A stretch of DNA of 64,000 nucleotides from Flaccisagitta enflata (taxonomy: Eukaryota > Chaetognatha > Sagittoidea > Aphragmophora): NCBI GenBank assembly GCA_965153355.1, contig OZ231127.1, positions 81,468,001 through 81,532,000 on the forward strand, given 5' to 3'. How positions within the stretch are numbered: position 1 is the stretch's first letter; every line of letters begins with the position of its first letter. Below the pieces are notes generated by a model, which worked only from the letters and a program-made list of their open reading frames with translations, made no database searches and had not been told where the DNA came from. A program made the position numbers and the translations under genes. This document shows positions 43,201 through 53,892 of the stretch, in pieces.

Positions 43201-46200
43201 TAATTTTGGCTCTTGATGAAACACAAATGTTGCCTTCGGAAGACCACTGTCTTATGGAATCGAAGAGGACTGATCATACTTGGGAAATGGCCATGAGTCC
43301 TTGTTTGCAGGCGCTGACGGCGACTGCGGCGGGAGTGTGAAGATGGATGATACACTTGATGTCGGGTCGGAACGAGTGCAGGGCAGAATGAATGGTGTAC
43401 CTTTGGGGGGAAAGCGGGAAAATATTACCTACTTCACTTTACTTTCTGCAAACCAATACAATCGAGACCCTTGACAAACCAGAATATTTTTCTTTGACTC
43501 AAAAACAAGCCCAATAGGGCAACGATGCGTCCTCTTGTGAGGTTTGAGAGGGAATTTAGTAGTTATGACTAGACTAACAGACAATGTTTGATATGTATGA
43601 TTAACTAATATTCTATTGTGGCTAAAAGCGAAATCAACCGATCTTCTTGGTAAAGCTAAGAGATCAATGCGTTGATGAATTTTGCATACTGCGGTGCTTA
43701 TCTCAGACATTTATCATTATGGTTTCAAGAACATGTGATGAACAAAATGTTTGAAATATTATTGAACTTAAGTCAGCCAGCAAAGGATGAAATATCTTTC
43801 TGTGATATAAATAAGTGAATACACACGGAGAGCAGTAGCATAACTTTCATAAGTTTTTGGAATAGAATGCAAAAGGATTGATTTGAAAAAAAAAAGAACT
43901 CTGGATGTGGGAGGGACGGGGGCAAGATCCACATAATAACAAAAATGGTGCTACACAAGAGATGCGAGGACGCATCTAAAAGTGATCAGGGGTGGTTGGT
44001 GAGTGATTGGAGATGGATAAGCGGGATTTTTGAGGTAGGGTTAATGGACATACAGACAGACCCTCTTATAGAGATGCGAGGACGCATCTAAAAATGATCA
44101 GGGGTGGTTGGTGAGTGATTGGAGATGGATAAGCGGGATTTTTGAGGTAGGGTTAATGGACATACAGACATACGGACGGACGGACAGACCCTCTTATAGA
44201 GATGCGAGGACGCATCTAAAAAAGGCGACAAATAGGGGAATGAGGACCGGAAAATATGGTCGAACATCAGGAAGGTAGTCCTGCCTGAGTTATTACAGAG
44301 AACAAAGCCCTTACCCTGCTTTGTTGATGCCCATGGTGGTGCTGCCTTCATCAATCACGGTTCCCAACGTATCAACTTTGACGAGTGAAGAGGCAGTGAT
44401 TTCGCTGTACAACATTCCAAATGGGTTGATCAAAAAGTGATCCGCTTCGCTGCCGGCTCGTACCTGTCGAGACAAATATTTGCAAATAGTCGCAAAATCT
44501 TTAGATGGTCAGTGGTACCCGATACACCTAGCTTAATTTATGTGGGGATGAGAGGGTGAAAGGGGCAGCAGCCTCATAAGGACTGATGAACTATACTTAG
44601 GCATATGGAGAATCATGGGGCATTTTATGGTTTAAGAGGTTGAATTCGACCACAAGGCTGGAAATTGAGCCCTGAGGCCGAGACGTGAGTTTCCAGGCTG
44701 AGATTGAAGCTTCTAGGCTGGATTTTGGGGCTCAAGACTTAGATATAGGCCTCAAGGCTGAATTGAGGCCTCTAGACTACGATTTAAAACCCAAGGGGGG
44801 GGGGTGTAGAAGAAAAGGAAGGAGAAAGCAATTTCCCCATATGTGAAATTATAGGTTATCGGTCCCGTGGCCCCAAAGTATTCTAATTCGATGTAGTGAA
44901 TGCCTTTTGTCAAAATCGTTGCAACAAAACGAATCCGTGGACCTGTCAGCCTCAAAACCTCTTCCACTTTCAATGGAAATGTTTGCAATTGCCAATTCTT
45001 AAATTCATCCTCATCGGCAAGATCCTATGACCATCCGACGGATATTTTACATCTTAGCTGTTGCAAATGAAACTGAGCTTCGATGAGTTATTACATTATG
45101 CACTGGAAAAGAATGGACTGAAGACGGTTAAAACGAGCAGTAGCGCTACCCTCATCATCGACAACAGAGCCATTTCACTCACTGTGATGTGATTGTAGAT
45201 TCCGTGACTCCAGCCGAAGAGATCTACGAGCCGATAAAGAGAGGCGAGTTTGCATCGTAAATACTTTTCGACTTTGGAGTATGCCATAAAGTCGGAGCCG
45301 CGAAGATCGTTGATGGGTGGAATTACGGATGCGGCCGCGGCCAACGGGATCGTCGTTTGCAATCCAGGACCCAAACCTGACAAAGGAAAAGAAATTTATC
45401 GAGTTAATTCATACCATCGGCTTAACATCGTCGGATTTCTTTTTACCTGCACATCCTTTACGCAATTGCGGGCAAATTCCTTACTACATCTGAGCCGCAG
45501 TGCTGCCGATTAGGATGGGCTCAATTTGGGCATTCCAATACGATTTTATTTTCAAGCACTTTTCATATTCCACTTGCATAATTAGAGCCCGGTCTAAATG
45601 TAAAATTGATTTGGGCTTGATCCAGGCACTCCGTAAGCAATGCTGTAGTTGTTTGATTGCTGTAGAGAAATTTCTTCCATAGTTATTCTATACAACTGCA
45701 GCATCGATTACGGAGTGTCTAGATTTAGTCCAAATTGATTTTCCAAATAGGTTAGGCTTTGGTCATACAAATGGAACACGTTTAGTGCTTGGAAATCATT
45801 TTTCTTTTGAATGCCCATATTGTGCCCACTCTACTGCCGATGCTCACCAATTCACCAACACTGCTGCAATACTGCACAGAGGCTAATGTAAAAGCTTTGC
45901 CGCAGCTGGGTGGAGAAATAAGCAGCAGCGCTTGTTACTTACCAATCCCGACCATTCCTTTGCGATAGGCCTCATGGCAGCTGGCAGCACAACCATATCG
46001 GCGATACGCCGTGGCGCCATGAGACTCACCTGCCCCGACGCTTCCTTTACGAAATGCTTTGCCGCAACTGGGCGGCAGCACCATTTCGGCGATATGCTGC
46101 AGCGCGATGAGACTCGCCGGATGAGAGGAATTCCGGATTTGAGACTCGACGATCGCTTCCAACTCCTCGCGGAAAGCTGACAGGTTTAAATGAAATGAGA

Positions 46201-47253
46201 ATTATCATTGTGGCTATTGTTTTTGTTATGACTGTCGTTGTTGCCGATTGTACAGTATTAGCTTGTGTTGTTGTGATTGATGTTGTTGCGACTGATATTG
46301 TTCTTGTTGCGACTGATATTGTTATTGTTGTTCTGATTGTTCTTATACTGATTGCTAGTTTTGTGATTGTTATGATTGTTGTGGTTGAAATTTTTGTTGT
46401 GATCATTGTTGTTGTAGCTATGATGTATATTGTATCATCTACATTCATGTTGCTGTGGTCCTTGTGCAAGAATTGTGGTTGATTATGGTATCGTTATGGT
46501 TGTTGATAATTCGTTTTTAAGTGCGTCCTCGCAATTCATATGAAAAGTCATGCCCGTCGGTGGGTTGGTTGGTCGGTCGGTCGGTCACGCAAACGTTTGA
46601 AATGTGCAAAACTGCCTATTGTGACGTATTTCTTCATTCATATCACATTTCATGCCTTACCACATGAATTTTTATCCATTCATTTTTTCATTCATTCATC
46701 AAAAACGTTCATTCACAAATTCTTAATCAAGCGAAGCGCACATATTGGCCTGAACTTGGCCTTGTTATTGTTGATATGAGTCACCGTCATTGTTAGTTGC
46801 GGACACGCAACTCTATAAGAGGCTTTGTCCGTCCGTCGGTTGGTCGGTCGGTTGGTTGGTTGGTCCGTAGAGGTGATCGAGTTGAAAAGTGGGAAAACGC
46901 GCATATCCGCCCCTGCCCACCCGTCCGCAACTGGTGGCCGTGTATCCGGCCTTGTTTTTGCTGTTTCTATGAAACTCGGTGTCCGTAATGTAATGATTGC
47001 TGTTGTTGTCGCCACTAAAAACGACATTACCTTGTGAGTTGAGGATGACAGAAACGCGCTGCCTGGCTTCCATGGCCTGTAAGTCTTCCTTAATGTCCGG
47101 TGGTCGTTGCATCTCCTTGATGTACTCTGGATCGTCTTGGTCAACCGAGTCGATGTACTTGGAGTCGCCGTTGGCATCCACGCCGTTCGCCGTCCCATTC
47201 GCCGTCGTCGTCGTCGTTGTAATCTCCACTTCATCTGGAGATGGCGGCGCCAT
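24022..47253 (-). CDS. Adducin (complete coding region, 17 exons)
   Basis: Membrane-skeleton protein that caps actin barbed ends and recruits spectrin to actin. Coding exons in transcript order: 47253-47031, 46176-46030, 45376-45183, 44463-44315, 43400-43280, 42399-42295, 35655-35538, 35073-34922, 34681-34541, 34260-34144, 33085-32961, 32638-32434, 31790-31706, 28660-28454, 26041-25989, 24799-24717, 24166-24022 (TAA). All junctions are GT-AG and phases close: the sum is 2370 nt, 789 residues, against roughly 730 for human alpha-adducin. The N-terminus ([31 protein letters not shown]), the class-II aldolase-like head ([50 protein letters not shown]) and the C-terminal basic motif [17 protein letters not shown] identify the family. 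One adducin gene is usual in invertebrates, so no alpha/beta/gamma symbol is given. Intron 6 (6.6 kb) holds an antisense gene. Confidence 0.95.
24225..24610 (+). repeat. (GAA/GAG)n polypurine tract in the last adducin intron
   Basis: Almost uninterrupted purines on the plus strand. On the transcript it is a pyrimidine run of about 385 nt leading to the acceptor of the terminal exon (24166). Confidence 0.95.
26383..26562. mobile_element. Same MITE family, short internal-deletion copy (copy 3)
   Basis: Left GGATACCTCACATAGCAAGG, right CAGCTTTTGCAACGTGAACC. About 180 bp, in adducin intron 14. Confidence 0.5.
27795..27956 (-). mobile_element. Short dispersed element, subfamily A
   Basis: Minus orientation: AACAAGGCCCGATACACGG at the left, GTCGTGTGCGGGTGGG, and GACCAACCAACC repeats ending in CACGCGACTAAAAA. 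Left tip shortened. In adducin intron 14. Confidence 0.75.
28454..34681 (-). CDS. Adducin exons 9-14: tail domain
   Basis: Exon 9 begins [17 protein letters not shown], matching adducin 'GYRTGYPYR' after LDN. Exon 10 encodes [20 protein letters not shown]. Exon 11 encodes [20 protein letters not shown]. Exon 12 encodes [20 protein letters not shown] and [20 protein letters not shown], matching 'GPQSQVL...ASKAIIEKEYQP'. Exon 13 (85 nt) encodes [20 protein letters not shown], matching 'PNPFTTLTDRELEEYRREV'. Exon 14 (28660-28454) is a poorly conserved Val/Ser/Glu-rich stretch whose acceptor directly abuts a long CAT/CTT repeat. The tail binds actin-spectrin in known adducins. Confidence 0.92.
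28664..29220 (+). repeat. (GAT)n/(GAG GAT GAT) tract upstream of adducin exon 14
   Basis: About 550 bp of GATGATGAAGAG repeats in adducin intron 13. On the adducin strand it reads CATCATCCTCTT and ends only a few bases before the exon 14 acceptor at 28661. Poly-Asp/Glu, poly-His and poly-Ile frames here are compositional. Confidence 0.95.
30625..30840 (+). mobile_element. Short dispersed element, subfamily B, variant tail
   Basis: AGTTGCAGACGCGAAACTCT, ATAAGAGGCTTTGTCCGTCC, and CCATCGGTCC repeats. Right CCGACTGCAAC followed by GATATTGTGACCCCCC instead of the usual GGCCTTGTT tail. The same tail type occurs at 38497-38670. Confidence 0.65.
32817..32893 (+). repeat. Poly(A) runs in adducin intron 11
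   Basis: A run of more than 30 A, a short CTAAGC break, then further A runs. On the transcript this is poly(T), about 70-145 nt downstream of the exon 11 donor and about 180 nt upstream of the exon 12 acceptor. Confidence 0.9.
33327..33990 (+). repeat. 16-bp minisatellite with a switch of unit sequence
   Basis: GATGGACCGATGGAAA units (with GATGGGCC and GTTGGCCC variants) run to about 33857. They are followed without a break by another 16-bp unit, GATAGATAGACAGGTC, to about 33970. Since 16 is not a multiple of 3, all three minus-strand frames show overlapping repeat reading frames. Located in adducin intron 10. Confidence 0.95.
34922..44463 (-). CDS. Adducin exons 4-8: rest of aldolase-like head and neck
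   Basis: Exon 4 encodes [20 protein letters not shown] and TMGINKAG. Exon 5 encodes [20 protein letters not shown] and [15 protein letters not shown]. Exon 6 encodes [18 protein letters not shown]. Exon 7 encodes [20 protein letters not shown]. Exon 8 encodes the neck ending [19 protein letters not shown]. The HxH pair (IHLHTPA) and HDYHG recall class-II aldolase metal ligands. Adducin heads are not known to be enzymes and serve in oligomerisation. Every exon matches the alpha-adducin order without gaps. Confidence 0.95.
35163..35285 (+). repeat. (ATTC)n tract in adducin intron 7
   Basis: Two runs of ATTC separated by CAAACAATGCTTCATTAGTG. Confidence 0.95.
35687..35823. mobile_element. Composite of subfamily C left end and an opposite B-type end
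   Basis: AGATGCGTCCTCGCATCTCC, GTCGGTCCGTCGGTCCG, then a minus-oriented GTTGCGTGACCGCAA tip. It looks like two left ends fused tail-to-tail, just inside adducin intron 6. Confidence 0.5.
36559..41409 (+). CDS. Unrecognised four-exon gene nested antisense in adducin intron 6
   Basis: Exons 36559-36738, 38027-38202, 38821-38965 and 41242-41409 (TAA) join in phase (0, 2, 0) by GT-AG sites to a frame of about 222 residues. ATG at 36559 (an ATG also follows at 36562). Residues ~14-38 are hydrophobic ([20 protein letters not shown]) then GCLRRS, so a signal peptide or signal anchor is likely. The body has [60 protein letters not shown] and [13 protein letters not shown]; the end is a charged helix ([20 protein letters not shown]). 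I do not recognise the family. Codon use in exons 2-4 is GC-rich and coding-like against AT-rich introns. Intron 3 is a 2.2-kb triplet-repeat tract. Exon 1 is the least certain, as it could belong to another start. Confidence 0.68.
36806..37270 (+). repeat. (GA)n with GAGAATGAGA interruptions
   Basis: About 465 bp of GA repeat with regularly spaced AATGAG interruptions in the middle, in nested-gene intron 1. Polypyrimidine on the adducin transcript. Confidence 0.95.
37835..38001 (-). mobile_element. Short dispersed element, subfamily A/B intermediate
   Basis: AACAAGGCCGGCTACACGG, then AGTCGCGGACAGTTGGGCAG, (GACCGACGGAC) repeats, and GAGTCGCGTGTCCGAGACTA. It lies immediately upstream of nested-gene exon 2 (acceptor at 38026). 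Confidence 0.7.
38209..38396 (+). mobile_element. Short dispersed element, subfamily A
   Basis: Begins with the palindrome AGTCGCGTGCACGCGACT, then CCCGCTTTGTCC, (CGGT)n, and the CTGCTCCTGCCCAAATGG core. Ends GCGAGCGACT...GTGTATCAGGCCTT. Starts only 6 bp after the nested-gene exon 2 donor. Confidence 0.8.
38497..38670 (+). mobile_element. Short dispersed element, subfamily B, variant tail
   Basis: TCGCGGTCACGCAACTCAAT, GAGGCTTTGTCCG, GGGGGTTGTACGCCC, and CCCGCAACGATATTGAGACT. In nested-gene intron 2. Confidence 0.55.
38967..41165 (+). repeat. 2.2-kb triplet tract drifting from GTT/GCT to GTT/ATT
   Basis: Fills intron 3 of the nested gene. It is dominated by GTTGTTGCTGCT up to about 40620, then GTTATTGTTGTT and finally GTTGATATT. 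Very long stop-free frames appear on both strands (Leu/Val/Cys on plus, Gln/Asn/Thr/Ala on minus) purely from composition. Confidence 0.95.
41878..42020. mobile_element. 143-bp near-perfect palindrome (MITE-like)
   Basis: Arms CACACAGAATTCCAAATTTG and CATAGCGCG at the centre, inverted on the right with few mismatches. In adducin intron 6 downstream of the nested gene. No clear target duplication. Confidence 0.6.
42028..42033 (+). terminator. Candidate polyadenylation hexamer for the nested gene
   Basis: AATAAA about 620 nt after the stop at 41409, just beyond the 143-bp palindrome at 41878-42020. It is the first canonical AATAAA I noticed downstream; a variant signal nearer the stop is possible. 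Confidence 0.25.
42400..43279. other. Adducin intron 5
   Basis: AT-rich. Contains a hairpin at about 42940-42985 (AAAAACATAGTTCTCTTT and its inverse) but nothing coding. Confidence 0.5.
43504..43981 (-). mobile_element. Subfamily C element (GATGCGTCCTC), minus orientation
   Basis: AACAAGCCCAATAGGGCAAC then GATGCGTCCTC at one end; GATGCGAGGACGCATCTAAA at the other. In adducin intron 4. Confidence 0.65.
43961..44220 (-). repeat. Tandem duplication of the subfamily C left end
   Basis: GATGCGAGGACGCATCTAAA occurs at 43961, 44073 and 44201. The 112-bp and 128-bp intervals are near identical except for a 16-bp TACGGACGGACGGACA expansion. Confidence 0.85.
44486..44879. mobile_element. Foldback element type F, diverged copy in adducin intron 3
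   Basis: AGTCGCAAAATCTTTAGATG, CAGTGGTACCC, interior 'aggctgagattgaagcttct'-like units, and TATAGGTTATCGGTCCCGTG then GCCCCAAAG. Confidence 0.6.
45183..47253 (-). CDS. Adducin exons 1-3: N-terminus and start of head domain
   Basis: The start ATG at 47253-47251 sits in ATCATGG and is the first Met before the conserved region; an acidic/Thr-rich leader precedes [15 protein letters not shown]. Exon 1 ends AACTCACAAG/GTAATG (phase 1). Exon 2 (46176-46030) encodes [16 protein letters not shown] and [16 protein letters not shown] and ends GGGGCAG/GTGAGT. Exon 3 (45376-45183) encodes the conserved [30 protein letters not shown] and IYNHIT. The second half of exon 2 is diverged relative to vertebrate adducin and lies in a tandem triplication. 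Confidence 0.93.
45848..46118 (-). repeat. About 88-bp tandem triplication of the 3' end and donor of adducin exon 2
   Basis: The segment from AGTCTCATCGCG through GGGGCAG/GTGAGT in exon 2 recurs immediately downstream (AGTCTCATGGCG to GGGATTG/GTAAGT, donor at 45942) and once more, degenerate (CCCAGCTGCGGCAAAGC to AATTG/GTGAGC, donor near 45847). Offsets are about 87-88 and 95 bp. The unit is not a multiple of three. Confidence 0.85.
46514..46766 (+). mobile_element. Subfamily C-like element in adducin intron 1
   Basis: TTTTTAAGTGCGTCCTCGCA tip, GGTTGGTTGGTCGGTCGGTC, (ATTC) interior, and AAGCGCACATATTGGCC then TGAACTTGGCCTTGTT. Confidence 0.65.
46795..46956 (+). mobile_element. Short dispersed element, subfamily B (GTTGCGGAC), in adducin intron 1
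   Basis: Left AGTTGCGGACACGCAACTCT then ATAAGAGGCTTTGTCCGTCC; (GGTTGGTCGGTC) repeats; right CCGTCCGCAACTGGTGGCCG then TGTATCCGGCCTTGTT. Confidence 0.8.
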
Positions 47254-48649
47254 GATGATGTTGAACGGCTGTTGTCACTTTTATATCCGTTTTTTGTGTA
47301 GTCTTTTATGCTGTAAAGCTCCCACGTAAGCTCCAGAAGATGCAAAAATCCCAATGTTTGTTAGTTTTTCTTTTTTTTTCTTATGCAGCAAATAAGGGCG
47401 AGCACTGAGGAGTGATACTATATGCAACCTTTTTCTATAGATTCTTGTTTCTATCTTGTTTCTTCTTTATGATGACTCGGGTTTTGTATCAAAGTTTTTT
47501 CTTGAACACAACCACTCACAAAATTTATCTTTCCACTCGTTTTCTAAATCAATCTTGAGAGAAGTCAATGTAGACGATGGAAGAATGAAGAGAACATGCA
47601 TATATTCCCCCTCCCTCGCTGAAAGAGAATGAAAATTCAACGGTTTAGTAATTAGAGGGCAGAACAGCCCTATTTAGATTGCTGCCTAGTTAATAGTCCC
47701 CAATTCCCAGTCTACAAGGCCAAAAGTGTCTGTCCGTCCGTCTGGCGGTCCGTCTGTCGGTAGGTCCTTGCTCTTAAGTCACCTATCAAGAATAGCGGAA
47801 TCAGTAGCCCACATAGGTGGCTTTTTAAACGTGACATCAGAGAGGGGAGACGATAAAAAACACTATAACAGATTTCGAGCAAACAACGTTTGCTCAGAGT
47901 CAATAGTTTGTGCCAACAAAAAGGACAGAACTTGTTGGTCAGAACTAATGGTCGGAGCTACTCCATGGACCAAAATACAAAATACAAAATGAGGCCAAGG
48001 TGTATTTTAGTAGTAACGTAAATAAAGTTGAAAATCAGTCGTCTGACTAGAAAACGTGCAGTCACCCGCTATTTGACCTTATTACTTTATTAGCGACTGG
48101 TCTACAACATTCATGTGTTAGGTAATACAATCTCTCGGTTTATTTTTTTCGTGAACGCTTTTTTTTTCTATAAATTTGTGATACGAAAACTTCTTAAACA
48201 GGGCATTATGATCTTCCACTTTTCGAAGGAAAGAGCAGTAAACAATCTTTCGTCTCTTCAAAAGATCAAGCAGTGGAGAGGAGAAAGAAAGAAAAGGGTG
48301 GGGGATCAAGTAGCGTTCACAAGATCATTTCTTTTCTCTCTAAGATCAAATAATTTAAAATGAAACATAATAATTAACATTGTTTTACCCCTCATGGTGA
48401 CCTTTCATCCCATAATATATCTTCTCTGAAGATGAAGGCTTTTTCCCTTTAATCACTAAGAAGTAATCTTAACCTTAACCGATTTTAGTAAAAATTCACC
48501 GTTCTCCCACCCCCCTAATTAGGATTAAGGGGCTCAGCTGGGGATATGGACACCCTGGTTCCTTTTTTTCAATTAGGTAAATTGTAACCAAAATTGGGCT
48601 GAGTTGATGGTCCCAATCAATGCCAGAGGACAGCTCTAACAATACCCTT

Positions 48650-49010
48650 CCCCTAAAATGTTTTATTAACGGGGTCCAGAATGTTGATGGAATATCACAG
48701 GCGATTTGAGGAATGATATCTTGGGGTGTTGGACCCGTAGAATCCAATTCTGAGGTCAAAAATGGCCAAATCTGGCGGGATCCCCTCCCACACTTAGCCA
48801 TGATCGAGCATATGGGCCCCGGAGTGAGCATTTCAACCATTTTTTATTTGAGATTGTTAATGGGAAACCACTTCTTCTTTCACGTTAATCAATTAATATA
48901 AAGCAGTAGAATTCATTGGTGATGGCCTGAGGGGTCTTTGACTACCATTTTTGGTGCAACCGGCCCTAAACAAGCATTGTTGGCCCTAAATGAGCATAAT
49001 TTGATAAATT
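48650..49010 (+). repeat. Dispersed repeat, copy 1 of an inverted pair
   Basis: TTAACGGGGTCCAGAATG, CCCGTAGAATCCAATTCTGA, CATATGGGCCCCGGAGTGAG and GGCCCTAAATGAGCATAA. The reverse complement of the order found at 55130-55490. Confidence 0.6.
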
Positions 49011-49601
49011 TTGGCTCATTTCCAATTTTTTGCCCTTTGAGCAAGCAACCATTTCAATTTAATGCAGTGTTTCTATCTTTCATGTGAATGACAAGCTATT
49101 TTATTTGACCTGTTTTACAATGTCTTTCTGTTTGTCTGTCTGTCAGTCTTATCTTATTCCACCTCTTGGTGTTATTTCCTTCTACAACTCATTTTTCTGT
49201 CTTGCACTAAGTTAGCAAGGGACATGTAGAGAGGAAAATGAAATCATAGACTCAGAATTAGACATTGACATATTGACAGACACACAGGTAAACAGACTTA
49301 CATACTGACAGAAAGAAAGAAAGCCAGATTGACTAATGATCAACCTTGGGCGTGCCTCTTTTTGTTCTGAGACAAATGGACGATAGCAGACAGATGAGAT
49401 GGATGTTCATTTTTAAAAAATCTCAGGAACACATTCAAAAAGTCACGTTTTACAGTACACTTCATGATAGACTATTACCTCAATGCCCCTGCCCACCTTA
49501 ACGCAATAGCCCTGGACCAACTGCAGGGTTGCGAGAAACGGGGGCACGTTGTGTGTCAGAACTATAGATACCAAGTTGAACTTATAGATTTGAGGAAAAA
49601 G

Positions 49602-49809
49602 AAGGCCAGAAACACGGCAAACCCAGTTATGTGCAGGTGGGCAGGGGCAGTATTCTAGTCACTAGAGCATTTGGGCAGGAGCAGTGGGGCCAAAGACCGC
49701 ATGAATATTTAAAAAAAGTCAATTGGGGACCAACCGACTGACCGACAGACTGACAGACGGATGGATGGACAATGCGGGATGTAGAGTCGCGTAGCACACA
49801 ACTAAAAAG
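49602..49809 (-). mobile_element. Short dispersed element, subfamily A (diverged)
   Basis: AAGGCCAGAAACACGG, GTTATGTGCAGGTGGGCAGG, ATTTGGGCAGGAGCAGTGGG, GACCGACAGACTGACAGACG repeats and GAGTCGCGTAGCACACAACT. Confidence 0.7.
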
Positions 49810-49812
49810 AGT

Positions 49813-50271
49813 TAAGTCGCAAAAGCGTTAGATGGTCAGCGGTACCCATGCCCTGCCTTAGTAGGTTGTGGTTGAAGTTGAGGGGGGAGCAGGGCAGTGG
49901 CCCCAAAAGGGTCGATGACCTATGCTTTCTCCTCCTCCTTCTCCTCTTCCTCCCCCTCCCACCCACCTCCAGGCCCATATCTCAGCCTCGATGCCCATAT
50001 CCCAGCCTCGAGGTCCAAATCCCAGTCTTAAGGGTCAAATCCCTTGAAGCTGGAATTAGGGCCTCAAAGATAGGATTTTGGCTATAAGATGGAATTTGGG
50101 TCTTGAGGTTGGTATTTGGACCTCAAGGCTGGGATATGGGCTTCAAGGCCGAGATATGGGCCCAGAGGTGGGAGGAGGTACGGAGAAGAAGGAGGAGGAG
50201 AAGGAGCAGAAGAAAATTCCCCTGTGTGAAAGCATAGGTCATCGACCCCTTTGGGGTCGCTGCCCAAAAAA
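49813..50271. mobile_element. Foldback element type F
   Basis: Left AGTCGCAAAAGCGTTAGATG, CATGCCCTGCC, GGGCAGTGGCCCCAAAAGGG and TCGATGACCTATGC. Interior CCTCGATGCCCATATCCCAG units, then the inverse. Right GCATAGGTCATCGACCCCTT then TGGGGTCGCTGCCC. Same plan as type G with different sequence. Confidence 0.75.
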
Positions 50272-50770
50272 AAAAACAAAAAGGAAAAAAAGAGAGAAAA
50301 AAAAGAAAAGGTACGAGCCTACTCTGGCGCCCGAAAGGCCAAGATGGTGCACCAGCGTTATTAATTCTTAGACCTATACTGAGCCCTATCAGAACTATCT
50401 AAAGCTCTAGCAGTCCTAACCGTAACAGAATATGATAACGAATGAATTGACTAGTAACTTGAATGAAGAATGAGATGAGTTTTTATGAGATTTTAAAGCT
50501 AAGTATTGACTTACATATTATTTTCTGCTTGGATATATGTAGAGACAAAAAATATCTTCTGGGCCAGTGATATTGTAGCAACTTTGACCCACGTCGAAAG
50601 ATTTTACAATTTAATGAATTTCAAACTTTTATTTTGCTTGGTGAATCTCTTACCTTTCTGTGAACTGTAATCAGGGCTTTTAAACCTAATGTGATGATGA
50701 ATGAAATGACGATTTACATGATTAATGAATGAGATGAGTTTTTTTGAGATTTTAAACATTTTCAGCGATT

Positions 50771-50964
50771 TTTAGTCGCGTGCTGCGCGACTAACCTGCT
50801 TTGTCGGTCCGTAGGTCCGTTGGTTAGTCCGTCCGTCACACTTTGCTTTTTTTGGGTTTTTGCGGTCTTTGGCCCCACTTCACCTGCCCAAATGATTTGG
50901 TGACCTCAAATACAGCCCCTGCCCACCCGCACGCGACTGGGGTAGCCGTGTATCCAGCCTTGTT
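50771..50964 (+). mobile_element. Short dispersed element, subfamily A
   Basis: TTTTTAGTCGCGTGCTGCGC at the left; CACCTGCCCAAATGATTTGG core; GCACGCGACTGGGGTAGCCG and TGTATCCAGCCTTGTT at the right. Confidence 0.8.
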
Positions 50965-51292
50965 CACTGTAGAAGGACAAACTGACCAACGGACCCGCTC
51001 TATGAGACCTAACCGTAGCTGAATATGATAAAGATTGAAATGACAAGTAACATGAATGATGCTCGAGTTGAGTTTTTAAGAGATTTTAAACATTTTCTGC
51101 AATTTTCAACTCGAGCGTGACCAACCACCGACTGACAGACAGCGCCTTTTTTAGATGGCGCTTTTTAGATGGCGCACCTAAAAACCAACAAAATTCTTTT
51201 TGAACCACAGAAACAAATAATTCACTTTGTCCTCTTCTTTCTGGAAATAGGAAGACTCCATGATTGGTGACATTCAAGATCGTGACTCAATT

Positions 51293-51445
51293 TACAAGGC
51301 TGGATACAGTTTACCCAGTCGCATAAGTTCACCACAGCAGGAGAAGTGGGGCAAAAAACCGCAAAACATAAAAAAGTAAAACATGATGGACCAACCAACG
51401 GATGGACAAAGTTGGGTGTGGAGATGCGAAAAAAGCAGCTAAAAA
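51293..51445 (-). mobile_element. Short dispersed element, subfamily A (degenerate)
   Basis: ACAAGGCTGGATACAG, CAGTCGCATAAGTTC, GACCAACCAACGGATGGAC and a degraded AGATGCGAAAAAAGCAGCTA tip. Confidence 0.55.
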
Positions 51446-52280
51446 CGCTTTGATACAAGATCCTATTTATCGGAGGAAATGGACTAAAACCACTAGCCTC
51501 GTTGGCAACTATAGGTTTATATGCGCCCACTGGATTTGTTTTTTTTTGTTTTTTCTAGCATTGACATTGACAAAGTTGTAATTATCTTTGCTTAATAACC
51601 TTAACATTCTACTTAAATCCTTTAGATGTCTTTCTCTTTCACTTTTGCTCATCTTGTGGGTATTGGCTAAGAAAAAATACAAGATTTATTGATGGCCAAT
51701 ATGTGTGCCTTGCTGATAAAGAATAACTAAATAAATAAGTGAACGTTTGAAATGCATGATTTAAATGTCTGAATGAATGATACAAATGAACAAATGATTC
51801 AAATGAATGAATGAACGAACTGAATGAAATGAATGTGGGAAGGTGTGGGAGATAATAAGAACAACATTGCAACCAGCCATTTTCAGCAGTTTAGAGGTTT
51901 GCGTCAATGACAGACATGCACATAAAAACAGGTCTTGGTTACAATATTGTCGTGGACACACACAATGACAAACACGCACATACGCTCTCACACACACACA
52001 CAGCAATTTTGATTCTGGGAATTAAAATGATTGCTATCAAATCTCTTTTTTCTCACGGGTTAGTTTCATTTGCCACTTGGCCTTCATCATTGGCTATAAT
52101 TCGTCACGGCTCCGCCACTTCCCTATAGATCGCTACCACAAACTTTTCTCATCATTTAATCGTTACGCGTTTACGGGCGTTATCCTCTTTGCAGCTCCTG
52201 CCCAAATGCTTGGTTAGCCTATTTTATCGCTGCCCGTGCCCACCTGCATGGGACCAGGGTAGCCATGTACCATTTTCCTC

Positions 52281-53892
<1,612 letters not shown>

